Below, in pieces: positions 11,877 to 22,607 of a DNA stretch of 64,000 nucleotides (positions within the stretch are counted from its first letter, which is position 1; every line of letters begins with the position of its first letter). Location of the stretch: assembly GCF_910592395.1 (NCBI RefSeq), contig NC_088323.1:13317501-13381500 (forward strand). The letters are read 5' to 3'. Under the pieces are notes generated by a model. It ran no database searches. It was not told the DNA's origin and saw only the letters and a program-made list of their open reading frames with translations. The position numbers and the translations under genes were made by a program. The stretch comes from Lineus longissimus (Eukaryota; Nemertea; Pilidiophora; Heteronemertea; Lineidae).

Positions 11877-13170
11877 TTGCTTCGGGTGACGGTGTACGTA
11901 ATGCGATTTGCCGGTCTTTCCGATGACAGAGACCCTAACATTGCTGCTAATAAAATAGAAAGGGCAGATATGCTATTGGTAAAATCTCTACAGGCAGAAT
12001 ACTTTTCTGAGGCTCTTGGATACTTGTCGCGAAAACAAGCAGATAAACCCGTTGACCCCTGCCGCAGCATCATTCGTCAATTGAATCTTGTTCTGGCTGA
12101 GAACGGACTAATTCGTGCTGCTGGTAGACTTGGGACGCGCACTGGTATGCCCATTTTGTTACCACGGAAGAGTTATTTCACGAAGTTGGTGATTCGCAGA
12201 GCTCAACAGCAGGTTTTTTATTCAGGACTCGGAGACAATACTGGATTCCATCCACAAGGGCGAGGTTAGAAATGTGCTCCGTTCTTGCGTAACTTGCAGA
12301 CTAGTGTCTAGCTGGGCTTTTGTGTTGCCCCAGAGTCCCGATCTCCCGATCTTCCGTACTGATTCATCAGTTCCATTTGCTAACATGGGTATTGATTTGA
12401 CGTGCGAAAAGTGTATGTATGTTTGTTTACTTGCCTTTGCACGAGGGCTGTAAACTTAGAAATTGTTACTGACATGACTGGCTCTCATTTATCCAGGCTT
12501 AATAGACGTCATTGTAGTGTATATTCCACTCCAGCTATGTGTTTATCAGACAATGCTAAAACCTTCAAGAACGCTTCAGAGGAAATCCTGAATTTGTTGA
12601 AGAATATTGCCAGTGACTCAGTTCAACGGCATTTTACTCAGAATAGAATTGAATTTCGCTACATTCCAGTTCAGAGTCCATGGTGGGATGGTTCATGGGA
12701 AAGGTGTTATGAAAATGTCAATTAAGAAAACTCTTGGTCGATCTTTGATTACACTTGAAGAACTGTATACACTGATCAAAGAGGTTCAATCAGTAATGAA
12801 TGATAGACCTCTTACCTATGCTTCAGGTGTTTAGGATGAACTTAAACCCTTAACTCCTTACATGATAATTCTTGGTCACTGTGTTAGACCGTTGCCTCAG
12901 TTTCAGTTAGATGAGGATGATTCGGAGACATTCGGAGATATGAATCATATCAGACGTGCTGAAAAGAGGCGGTCTGAGTTGTATAGATACTTTCAGAATC
13001 GATTCCATGAGGAGTATCTATGTGCTTTGCGAGAAAGACATTCATATCAGACAAGGGCCCATGCTTCCGAATGTAATAGGATTCGTGCTGGTGATGTTGT
13101 ACACATCCTTGATAAAGATCATGCGCGCACTCTGTGGAAGTTAGGTATTGTCATCGAACTACTGATGTGA
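11877..13170 (+). pseudogene. BEL/Pao integrase, several pieces
   Basis: Three frames carry the integrase. 11877-12269 has the N-terminal helical part ending LPRKSYFTKLVIRRAQQ, where the HHCC zinc domain begins. 12402-12834 has the catalytic core with LCTRAVNLEIVTDMT, LSDNAKTF and PWWDGSWER, which carries the conserved Asp and the final Glu. 12862-13170 has AEKRRSELYRYFQNRFHEEY and AGDVVHILD, the C-terminal domain seen in Pao integrases. In-frame stops and frameshifts interrupt it near 12270, 12720 and 12835. Confidence 0.75.
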
Positions 13171-13356
13171 GCCGATGGAATGACTCGCGCCGCAGTCTAA
13201 AAGACTAGTGGTAAAACTCGAACGACCAGAGCCATATCGAGGTTATACCCATTAGAGGTATGTTGTGGTTATGTTGAAAACATCTGTCAGTTAAAGTTGC
13301 CAGAGACTGAGGAAGCCCCCCTAAGACGAAGTGAGCGATTAAAAATGGTATAGATT

Positions 13357-13450
13357 ATTTGGAGGGAGAATGTGGAATTCTATTGACTATTGTGGTACCA
13401 GTTCAATTTATGCATTGTGGTGAAGTGTTTGTTGGTTGATGTAGTGTCAT
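13357..13450 (+). repeat. Polypurine tract and possible 3' LTR start of the BEL/Pao element
   Basis: A purine tract (GGAGGGAGAA) is followed at 13369 by TGTGGAATTC, a plausible LTR beginning with TG. No second LTR copy was found upstream to confirm it, and the LTR end was not located. Confidence 0.35.
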
Positions 13451-14120
13451 TATGTGTGCCCAATTGGGATGTGTGTTGGCAAATAAATCAGACTTGTATA
13501 TAGAACCAATGTGTTCGGATGTGTTTGTTGAAGCTCGAGAATTTCAAATGTGGAATGGTAAGATGTTTGCTCAAGGGATCACACAAGGTACAGAGAGAAG
13601 CAAATGTAAGCGTGTGACGATAGCAACACTTTTAATTGACACCTGTGATAAATAGTTAGCTTTCACTGCTGGATTTCTTAGTGACACAAATCAATATTTC
13701 CAGCATGGTGCCAGTGTGTTGCTTAAGGTTGCTAAACACGCAGGGAAACTGAGTCCTAAATGCGAGGTAATTCTTTGTGTCAGGCTCTGCTAAACCTTAC
13801 AATATTGGGGGATGGACTTAGCTACAAGAGTAAAGCACAAGAATTATGATAGCAGAAAGGGGCGCCTGTAAAAATTGTACGTGACCTCTTCGCTAGAAAT
13901 GAATTTTATACAATCAGTTGTTAGCGCAGCATACGTCCCCCGTTGAAACCGAAACTCAGCACTCCCGTGACGATAAATACGATGTCACAGACATTCAAGC
14001 ACAAACGCCACGCCGGCAAAAACCAAAACAAGGAAAACATCTTTAGAATAGAAGATGATTTTGAAGTGTTTTGACAAAGCAGCACAATTTTATGTCCCTG
14101 CACAGGTACATGTACACGTA

Positions 14121-16784
14121 TGTCGCGCGCCTAAAATGACGGAGCACCTAAAATGTCGGTTTTAAGGATCTAACAACGTCGGTGCCGCGTTTTGAAAAAA
14201 TTATAATTTTTCGTGCCAAAAACATCGCTGGCCACGCCAAAAATGACGGTCCTGTAATCCTTGGCAGACGACAATTTAGATAGGCTAAAAACGTTCACTT
14301 TTTATAGTGGTCCCATATATCTTTGTCTACTGTTGGCCAGTTCGTTACGATGTGATCAGATTTGGGGATGCAAATATTAACAGACGTTCTGGAATCTCTA
14401 TGAGCTCCGAACAATCAATGCCAATCTAGTCAAGATTGGGATCTGGCTCATCTCTGTTGTATTGCATCTTATGGGTCCTTATTGCATGTTACAGGTCCTT
14501 CCTATAAATAGCGAAGAAATGCTTTTCCTTTGGAACGTTTAAGGCTGTTACAGCGGCACTAATGACATTCGCTGATGAGGTTCTGTGCTGCGGACTGTCG
14601 AATCGGTTGGAACAAGGAATATAGAGCATGCGCAGTCTATTGGGAACAGGCAGTGCACATGGCAGTGTCCCATTTGAATACACCCAGTTTGCATACGTTC
14701 TTGAGTTTGTACATATTATGTTTATGATGCTTCCATTACAGTGCGGGCTGAATATCACAAGGCTCAGCTCGCACTCGTTTCGTCAGCACCCTGTAAACAT
14801 ATTTCATCGAAATTAACGGTTTGCATATATGGCTGCGATTAACGATACAAATACCACTCGTCTGAGGGAAAATCTGGCAATTGTTATGCAACTTTATAAT
14901 TGCAGGGCGCAGCTATTAAATGGTGTATTCCTGTTTCGCCTATTCCTGTTTCGCCTATTCCTGTTCTGCCTATTCCTGTTTCGCCTATTCCTGTTTCGCC
15001 TATTCAAATGTATTGCTAACCTCCCCACAGACGTAGGAATATGAACCGTCCCTTACTGACCGACCAAACCCGAGGAGAGCCACATTATGTACGCATTGAC
15101 GAACGCATGTTACGCCTCAAAGAACAATACGTCAATGGAGAGAGGGACATAATGAGTTACGTTGATGCCATCAGTTACCTTGTCTGACATAATATCATGA
15201 TATGTATTTTCCACCTTGTTTGACTTTGTATGTGCTGTACCTACATGTATATTATGACATGGGTTTTACAGCTGATTTTGATCAAATAATTATGAGAATG
15301 TACAATATTATGTATTTTTATCAAAAACTCATGAATTCAGTTTTCATAAAATAAACGACTGCTTTACTCTACTTAATCTATTAGTTTTTACTGTGTGTCA
15401 GTATGGTCCTATGGTCCTATGGTCAAATAAGTCCCGGACTGTCCCCGCTTTCAAGGTGACTCTTTCAAAACGGTCATGGCATAACAAAGTTGATGGCATT
15501 TGATTAGTCAAATTGTCATCACATCATTAACATCATCCAATTGTCCCCTCACATTTTCCCCATAAAATGGACATGCATCCCTAAGGTTCCCCGTGGGAGA
15601 GTCGATTTATTGTAGGGGTACTGGAAAGTAGGCGAAACAGGAATAGGCGAAACAGGAATAGGCGAAACAGGAATTTTGTAGGCGAAACAGGAATAGGCGA
15701 AACAGGAATAGGCGAAACAGGAATAAACCTATTAAATACCAATTGTTGACCGACGTATTCGAGAGATTTTTCCGGCCTGCATGATCGGAGGTCGCAGCAA
15801 CAAAAAACGCCCATTTGAAGGACGCTTTCGGTTGATAATTTGAAATTGGAAATGGATTTTATAGACTGTAAGTTTATGAAATTGTTTGCAATCGTATGAG
15901 TGATTTTATGTTATATGCAATATATACACAATTTACACAAAACACCGGAACTAAATAGTCATAATCATAGCTAAACAAGCCACGTGTACGAGTGCCTGGT
16001 TTACAAGGTGGCCTTCAGCGCGTTGCTGCTGTGATTTTAACATGTGGGAGATGCTCAGAGAGGTTCCTGTTACTTCCACATGATGTTTATAAAAGTAAAT
16101 AATATATTACTTTTACACAGATTCGAATGCAGACAATCGATGCATGTAAGATGATACGCCCGAAGCTTCGTGTTTGAGATTAAGTACTGTAGCCTACTAA
16201 ATGTTATGTAACAAGTGTGACCGCATTTCCTAAATAAGTTATTTTGAGCCAAAGGCTGAAGACCGGATATGTGTCAACTGTATTCATACACTTCACTTCA
16301 CTTATAATCTGCAACCGCAGTCCTTGGTATTGCCAATAGTAACCTGCATGTTACGATGCGACACAAGCACGCCCCTTTTCTATATGAGCTCTGTCTAAAA
16401 TGACCTTTCTTTGTGAGAAAATGAAAACAGGCGCGAAGAATCCGCCCAACTGTAATGAACATTCGAAATAAAGTATCACATTCACCGGACCAGAAGCGAT
16501 AGATTCGTAGACAGATACTGCAATATACCAACATAGACATGCATGTAAAACACCCTGTCGACTTGCATATGAGTGTAACAACGGGACTCGAGCTGTTCAT
16601 GTACATTTATATACCCAAATTCCAACGAAAATATGATGACGTCATGAGAACAGAATGTGTTGCTGAGTATGCAACCGTCATTTTTGGCGTGCCCACCGAC
16701 TTTTTTGGTACGAAAAATTACTGATCTTTTAGGCGTGGACACCGACGTTTTTGAGGCGCTCCGTCATTTCACGCGCGCGACACA
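14121..16784. mobile_element. 2.66-kb element with ~115-130-bp terminal inverted repeats
   Basis: The left end (14121-14251) contains TGTCGCGCGC, AAATGACGGAGC, GTCGGTG, TTTTTCGT and CACGCCAAAAATGACGGT. The right end (16674-16784) contains the same words in reverse complement and reverse order. The arms are imperfect, with small gaps. No transposase-like protein is visible inside, so it is non-autonomous or dead. A second inverted-repeat element (14922-15728) is nested within it. Target-site duplication not resolved. Confidence 0.7.
14922..15728. mobile_element. Nested TIR element with arrays of a 15-bp repeat at both ends
   Basis: The left end holds about five copies of TATTCCTGTTTCGCC and the right end about six copies of its reverse complement. 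The flanks carry a 9-bp direct repeat CTATTAAAT at 14913-14921 and 15729-15737, fitting a target-site duplication. Inside, an ORF at 15041-15187 (49 codons, starts MNRPLLTDQTRGEP) has no family I recognise. Confidence 0.65.
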
Positions 16785-17036
16785 CCTGGAGTGTGAGATG
16801 TTCGGACCACACTATTAAGCATTGTTGCCGTGCTCATCTCACGAACACGACGATTCTGCACAAAATGTTGCCTTTCTATGATATGTTTTAGTACAAGTGT
16901 CTTATCTCCAGTTAGAACTACATGTATGCGTGTCATTCGGCAACAACAACGTCATGTCGCAATATTCAGTGGACATTTTCGTCTCCTCACGCCTGGATTC
17001 CAACAACTGTCTGCTGTATGGTCTTCCCGAAAATTA

Positions 17037-17200
17037 ATTACCATTGCTTCACTCCAACGAATCCAGAACCGAGCAGCCCGGATCATCAGCAGAACTAGAA
17101 AGCATCACCACATCACACCTGTCCTCAAAAGTCTCAACTGGCTCCCTGTTAAACAGAGAATACAGTTTAAGATACTCCTGCCTGATCTTGGGTAAACAAA
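17037..17200 (+). mobile_element. Non-LTR retrotransposon RT C-terminal fragment
   Basis: The plus strand reads LQRIQNRAARIISRTRKHHH, then ITPVLKSLNWLPVKQRIQFK. This is the thumb/C-terminal motif common to CR1/L2-type reverse transcriptases (QN-AAR-I, LHWLPV-RI-FK-L). The preceding frame, from about 16980, gives RLDSN-CLLYGLP, also typical, in a shifted frame. Only about 200 bases survive. Confidence 0.7.
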
Positions 17201-17232
17201 AAAAAGGTTGGAAATCTATTTGAAAAAATACA

Positions 17233-17667
17233 ATGAATAACACAGCGGTAATCGAACAACAGATGAAACATATTGGTGTTATTAACCCCAGTTCACAACA
17301 AGGGTACCAACAAGGATACCAACAAGGTTCGACTCCAAAGTAACAGAAACCAACTAACCCGTTGAACAGTTCAAATCTAGTTAACCCTAGTCAAGGGCTA
17401 GTGAACACTAGTCGTCAACTAGCCTCAACTAGCAGTCAACTATCCTCAACTAGCAATCAACTAGCCTCAACTATGACCTCGTCAAGAGATCAAAGCTCGA
17501 CTACGACTCATCAAGTCTTAACTGATAGTGGTATTAGAGCCAAACAAGCCCTTGAAGTGTAAGTTGTTACTGGTAAAAGCAAGGATTTCCTGAATAAACA
17601 TATTACCTTTAATGACTTAGATAGTATGACAGAGAAGGAAATCTTGAAACACCATAGAAACACCTAA
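17233..17667 (+). pseudogene. Ser/Thr/Gln-rich small ORF of element A, two in-frame stops
   Basis: From ATG at 17233 one frame runs 144 codons with TAA codons at 17341-17343 and 17560-17562 and a final TAA at 17665-17667. The middle is low complexity (Ser/Thr/Gln/Asn, for example STSSQLSSTSNQLAS). The C-terminal part, DFLNKHITFNDLDSMTEKEI, looks like a normal folded tail. The continuity of sense across both stops suggests point mutations in a former single gene. Function unknown; the composition fits a small virion or linker protein of the element. The SINE begins right after the last stop. Confidence 0.55.
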
Positions 17668-17671
17668 GAGA

Positions 17672-18015
17672 AGATCAGTGGCGTAGTGGTTAGAGCACTG
17701 GGCTCACAATCAGGAGGTCCTGTATTCGATTCTCGGAAGGGTCACTGCTGTTTCGTCTTTGTGTCTTTGAGCAAGGCACTTAACCGTACTTGCTTCTCTC
17801 CGCCCAAGAGTAAATGGGTACCTAACTGGCAGAGTTGGCACACTATGAATGTTAGTCCTGAGCGCTGTATAGCTGCAGCTCGGACCTGTACTACTCCCAG
17901 AGAATAAAGCTTTAACCAAGAATGTACAGGCCAAGAGCTATGGGTAATAATGTGAAGCGCTTTGAGCGACTGAAACCAGTTGGATTTAGCGCTATATAAG
18001 TCTCATAATTTGAAT
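17672..18015 (+). repeat. tRNA-derived SINE
   Basis: The 5' end has a pol III A box (TGGCGTAGTGG, 17679-17689) and, 33 bases on, a B box (GTATTCGATTCTC, about 17722-17734), spaced as in a tRNA gene. The body then reads GAGCAAGGCACTTAACC and AAATGGGTACCT, and the tail has TTTAGCGCTATATAAGT, words shared by SINE families of aquatic invertebrates. No 3' CCA or complete tRNA fold is expected. It sits between two genes of element A and so inserted after it. Confidence 0.8.
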
Positions 18016-18500
18016 CTACCAGACAAAGATGGCTACTAGGCTTAAAGGGTAAGTAGATTAGAGCCACAATGCTTTTCATTACTGCAGCGAGCATTCAAAA
18101 CCACCCAGAAACTTCTTAGCGGATATCAGGTCGTATATGAATTATATGGGCCCATTTACGTTTGGCTGGCCATTCCCGCCAAAAAACCGCACTGGTCCAT
18201 TAAGGCTGCCATTTACATCGTGTGACGTCACAAAATTGTATGTTACGTCATATCGACCTCTATTTCGCAAGTACCCGACCCGTCGGCGATACGAGGACGT
18301 CCTTATCGGATATAACATGGTATGACGTCATTTTCCAAAACATTGCCGATGTCTGTTTTGGGCACCAAGATATTTGCCCCTTGAAAGGCCGATTTAAATC
18401 TCTGATATAGGTCATGTGGCAATATTTCGGCACAGAAATGGTGTCACTTGTGATATACCGAGTTAATGTCTAACGGGTGAACTGTATTTCGAACGATTTT
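18016..18500. other. Unassigned ~480 bp within element A
   Basis: Contains several TGACGTCA-like words (GTGACGTCAC at 18221, TTACGTCA at 18243, TGACGTCA at 18323) but no coding frame with family features. It may be a further insertion. Confidence 0.3.
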
Positions 18501-18530
18501 TAACGCTATTACTTTCTCTTTAACGATTCA

Positions 18531-18783
18531 TTGGGTAAGATAGTCTTAAAAGCTTACACTAAATTGACAAAGATATTTTTGCCGCTTGATGACGCAGATG
18601 ATCTTTATGAAGACTTAAGAAGTAATTACAATGAACTTTGCAAGTGGTTAGGATGGTTGAGTCTTAGGATGGGAGTATTAACCGCTTTGGCATCATCAAC
18701 TCTTTTCACTTTAGGACTGTGTCAGGAGATTCAAAATGGGCAAAGCCAGAACAGACAAAGTCAGGAAAAATCAATTAAGATAA
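18531..18783 (+). pseudogene. Small membrane-protein ORF of element A
   Basis: An open frame encodes an acidic stretch (FLPLDDADDLYEDLRSNY) followed by a hydrophobic segment of about 20 residues (MGVLTALASSTLFTLGLC), then a Gln/Ser-rich tail. No ATG begins the frame near 18531, so the true start is lost or upstream. Its stop falls inside the next ORF at 18824. It lies directly before the ORF at 18784, in the close-packed style of Polinton genes. A single membrane segment suggests a virion membrane or accessory role, but this is inference. Confidence 0.4.
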
Positions 18784-19180
18784 ATGGATCAGGAGACTCT
18801 TGTAGCTCGGGTGACAGCCATTGAGAAGCCCAAAAAACAAAGATCAGAGAAGCAATTAGCATGGTCAAGAGAGTTTGGCAAAAGGTCACAAGAATTTAAG
18901 AGGTTAAAAATGATTACCAGACAACCAGAACCGGTCGAACCGAATAAGGTTGAACCACAGCCAATACCAGAGCAAAGTCCAGAGACAAAGTCCAGAGAGC
19001 TTCGCTCGAAGCAGAACCTGAACCAGAACCCAAACCAGAGGATGAATCAAATGAAACTGTATCTAAGACCTCATCTGGTATGATTGTAGCTGTGGCAGCA
19101 GTTGTTATTGTCACTATCATTTACTTTAAGTTAAAGAGTGTTAAAGAGAAGGTTGTGATGACAGATTACCAAGAATTGTA
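18784..19180 (+). pseudogene. Lys-rich ORF with C-terminal membrane segment, one frameshift
   Basis: From ATG at 18784 (context TTAAGATAAATGG) the frame starts MDQETLVARVTAIEKPKKQR and continues with a basic helix (KQLAWSREFGKRSQEFKRLK), then Pro/Glu repeats (PEPVEPNKVEPQPIPEQ). Around 19000-19035 the frame changes. The next frame gives a Glu/Ser segment, a hydrophobic helix (MIVAVAAVVIVTIIYF), a short basic tail and TAA at 19178-19180. The layout (basic N-terminus, spacer, C-terminal anchor) resembles small Polinton proteins and the tail of the first gene of element B, which also ends with a hydrophobic anchor. Function unknown. Confidence 0.5.
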
Positions 19181-19309
19181 AAAAGTTATTGATTTCAAAG
19201 TAATGGATTTTATGTTTTATTGTTCTGTTAAGTACTCGAAGCTTTTTTACATTCTCGTTCTCTTATTATGAAGTCCATTGCTATTTAAATCTAACAAAAG
19301 TTAACGTCA

Positions 19310-20110
19310 AACAATCCGCATGAATTTCTTCCTATATAACCTCTTCCATTTTCTCTCTACCATTCAAAATGATAACCACACATGGTAAATCCTATTGGTT
19401 TTCAATGAATAAATTTTCATGAAGTTTGTGAATCTTCTTTAGGTAATCTAAACTAACTGATTTTTCTTCTGTACAATTTTTCTTTTTGATTCTTTCGTGA
19501 CAAGCCATTGGATCTGTTCTGAGGTAAATTATGAAATTGGGTTTAACACACATATGTGACTCACCACAGTAAAATGAGTCACATGTCGCTTCGAGCTTGA
19601 CAGGTTGAGACGGACTGGTTGTTCATTTCACAAGTGTCTGCCTGTTGTGAAGTCTAGTATGTATCAATTTCTTCTATTATGTCCTGGAGTCATTTGAGGC
19701 TCATCTTCTGTGAGACATGCGACACATTTTGCCGTGGTGGGTCACATATCTTTGTAGTGTTTGGAATATGTGTCATCTAGACTATCAAATTGACCACAAG
19801 TTAAATTCCCACTGAACCAACTCAGGCGTGAAAAGATATGGTGTATTGAGAAAATGCTTCTCTCCATAATAATAGTTTTACCTTCAGTTGAGTGCAATCT
19901 CTCAATGAATGTTTCCATCGCCATCATTTGAAATTCGTCAGAATATTTTTTCGCGTTGTTGTACATGTGTTCAAGTAGATTTTTCCCGTGATAGTTTCTC
20001 TACACCTCTAATGGTTCTGGTACTATTACTACGTCTGAGACTTCTTTAATGCCTTCGATTAACTCTGACGTCTCAGAGGCAATGTTAACCTCAGCAACAA
20101 TTCCCGCCAT
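19310..20110 (-). pseudogene. Deoxynucleoside kinase (dNK/TK2-like), interrupted by a MITE
   Basis: Starting at ATG 20108-20110 on the minus strand, the frame resembles deoxynucleoside kinases, which phosphorylate nucleosides with ATP to supply dNTPs. Visible motifs are the end of the phosphate-binding segment (NIAS, but lacking the usual Gly-Lys), VVIVPEPLEV, then a TAG at 20000-20002 where the family has Trp, NLLEHMY, DEFQMMAMETFIERL, and the catalytic/nucleoside-binding ERS box (IMERSIFSIHHIFSR). After a MITE at 19555-19746 the same frame resumes with NFIIYLRTDP and the lid-type Arg-rich region ERIKKKN followed by SLDYLKKIHKLHENL. A stop at 19392-19394 comes before the end. The enzyme would be dead as encoded. 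It lies in line with the polymerase, so it probably belonged to element A. Confidence 0.8.
19555..19746. mobile_element. 192-bp MITE with TA duplication, inside the dNK gene
   Basis: The ends read TGTGACTCACCAC and GTGGTGGGTCACA, an imperfect inverted repeat of about 22 bp, flanked by TA on both sides. A second copy of the family is at 48501-48685; the interiors share GGTTGAGACGGACTG-TTGTTCATTTC. Removing the element and one TA leaves the kinase frame continuous. Confidence 0.8.
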
Positions 20111-20146
20111 TTGTTAAACACTAAATAGTAATTAGTATATAGTTTT

Positions 20147-20198
20147 TAGCTCACCTCTTAGCAGAGGTGAGCTTATCCCATACCGTGGCGTCCGTCGT

Positions 20199-20254
<56 letters not shown>

Positions 20255-21296
20255 CGTCGTCCGTTAGCAGGGCACGTTTCGTAACTGTTAGAGCTATTGA
20301 GTTGAAACTTGGTACACATGTACCCTAATGTAATGACACCTTGGAGACCAAGTTTCGGTCCGATTCGTTTCATGGTTTGGCCACCAGGGGGCCAAACGTT
20401 AAAAGTGAAAATATGCAATATCTCCCTTAATAATAGTCGGGAAATTTTGAAAAAAATATGGTAGGTACTTCTAGCAAAGGTGCATCACATATCCTCCGGG
20501 TTTTTGATTTGACCTCCTTTTCAAGGTCACAGAGGTCAAATGGTGTAAATTGGCCGTTAGGATGTAACGATGGCACGTTTCTAAACTGCAATGACTATTG
20601 ATACCAAATTTGGTACACATTTACCCCTTAGTCAGGTGATCTCAGGGACCGAAGTTTGGTCCAATATGATTCACCACTTGACCACCAGGGGGCAAAATCC
20701 AAAAACCTTAAAAATGTGATTATTCCTTAACTTCTTGCCCGATTGCCACCAATTTGATATCATGGGTACATCTAACCACCATACAGTATATGTCACACAG
20801 GTTTTTAATTTGACCTTCTTGTCAAGGTCACAGAGGTCAAATGGCGTAAATTCGCCGTCAGGCCGTAACGATGGCACATTTCTTAACTGCAATGACTATT
20901 GATCACAAATTAAGTACACATGTACCCCTTGGTCAGGTGATCTCAGGTACCGAAGTTTGGTGCGATCTGATTTGCCGTTTGGCCTCCAGGGAGGGGGCCA
21001 AATCCCAAATTCTTCAAAATGCCATTATTCCTAGTAATGACTTGCCCGATTGGCACCAATTTTATATCATAGGTACATCTAATTCTAACAACCATTCAAT
21101 GTGTCACCCGGGTCTTCTTTGATTTGACCTACTTTTCAAGGTCACAGAGGTCGAATGTACTGTAAATTGGCCATTTTGGGGAAATTGTAATTGCTTGGAC
21201 CTACATCAAACCTAACACTACATGACACAATACCATGCTCTTTATCCATCTTTCCTCCACATGAGGTGAGCACAATGGCCCTGGCCATTTCATTAA
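20147..21296. repeat. 1.15-kb repeat: GTC microsatellite plus three ~300-bp tandem units
   Basis: The left end is a near-perfect palindrome (AGCTCACCTC...GAGGTGAGCT, about 20151-20174), followed by a run of CGT triplets (about 20198-20253). Then come three units starting with GGCACGTTTC or GGCACATTTC at 20271, 20572 and 20872 (period about 300), each with GACCACCAGGGGGC-like and AGGTCACAGAGGTCAAATG words. The right end has GAGGTGAGC near 21264. It lies between the kinase and the polymerase of element A, so it is an insertion or expanded spacer. Confidence 0.7.
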
Positions 21297-22607
21297 TTTC
21301 TATTTAGAATTTACTATTAAACATTAAAACATTCAACAAAGTTTGGATCACTGTAATCAATGTATTTTTCATAAAATCCTGAATGGCATCGCACAGATTC
21401 CATCTTCTAAGATGAATCATGTAGTCATCAAATGAGATGTCTCTCTGAACCTCATTCTTGGTAATTCCCTTCAGTTTCTTTGCTTTTGAATCTTTTGCTG
21501 TGTAAGCAAACATCTTACTTCTCAAGGCAATGCATTCTATCATCACTTCTCCTCCTAGCTCTTCCTTAAAGTAACCTGGTAACTTCTTCTTGATAGTGTC
21601 ATAGGGTGGATGGGACTGCGTCTCGAGAGCTGACCTCGTGTGGGATTTCCGGTAGTTAATGAAGTCGAAAAAAATGATCCTTAAGATTTGTCAGGTCCTT
21701 CGTCAACTCGTCAGTCTTTAACTTTATTTATAAGTTTAAAATAATCTTTCTCGAAATCAGTAATAGAATCTATCCTCCTTTTAGTGTTAAAATCAGTGTA
21801 GGGCGCAACCACTTTGATTGTTTGAAACTTACCACAGAATGAACCTTCTTAAGAACCATTCCTTGCTTTAAGAAAAACTGTAGCATCCTGTATGCACTAT
21901 GTAGTTGGTTTCATCCTTTTGTGTCAGTATTAACTTTACTACATTAGATATTTTCCCCTCCCTGTCATCACCAAGTAAGGACTTAATTCATCATCATCGA
22001 TTAAGAGAGATTCGGGACAGAATGGAAAGTTCTTTGATTTGAACTTAATGTTTTCGGGGTAAGCCAAGTCTACCTCTTGGAAGTAGCCTACTTCGTTGTG
22101 CTTAGGAACTCCTTGTATCCAGCTTGACATCGTCCGAGAGCTTTTGGGTCTTTGGGTTCCATCATCTCAAAACTGCTGTAGGGTTGAAGTTCCATCATTG
22201 CCCGACCATAAAGGTTATTTGCATCGATGTAAAGAAGCTTGTGGTGCTCATCGGCCTTGACGTGTCTTGTTCCCATCACTCCTGAAATACCTCCTCTTAT
22301 CGCCTTTTCAGAAGAAGGTAAAATGCTTCAAACCAACTTGCCATGTTAAACCAGGTGCTGAGTAACAGTGACAAGGATCAATCTGAAAGTAGTTCAAATT
22401 GAATTTCTCAAAGAAATCAGCTAGAAGTAACACATCAGTTTTGAGGTACAGATCAATGAACTCTCCATGATTCTTGAAATTAAAATTTTTCCAGGACCTA
22501 TATCTTTTCAGCCTCTTCGTAAGCTAAATCATGTACATTTCATTCTTTAATTCGTCAAAGAACATAGTCTTCTCTAAGTGAGTAAGTAGACCCACCAAGG
22601 TAGTAAC

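Larger units (their letters stand above)
9900..13368 (+). mobile_element. BEL/Pao LTR retrotransposon, pol region, heavily decayed
   Basis: A plus-strand run of broken frames has the domain order of a BEL/Pao pol gene: linker and reverse transcriptase from 10048, RNase H at 11164-11793, integrase zinc region at 11877-12269, integrase core at 12402-12834 and the C-terminal domain typical of Pao integrases at 12862-13170. At least five frameshifts or stops separate them. Upstream of 10048 the aspartic protease and gag are not recognisable and no 5' LTR was found, so the 5' part is missing or beyond recognition. A purine-rich tract at about 13357-13368 precedes a possible 3' LTR. Confidence 0.8.

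Noticed and set aside
17679-17745. Functional tRNA gene
   Set aside because: A and B boxes are present but the cloverleaf does not close and the body continues into SINE sequence.
20173-20418. ORF with a poly-threonine run
   Set aside because: It is the GTC/GAC microsatellite read in one frame.
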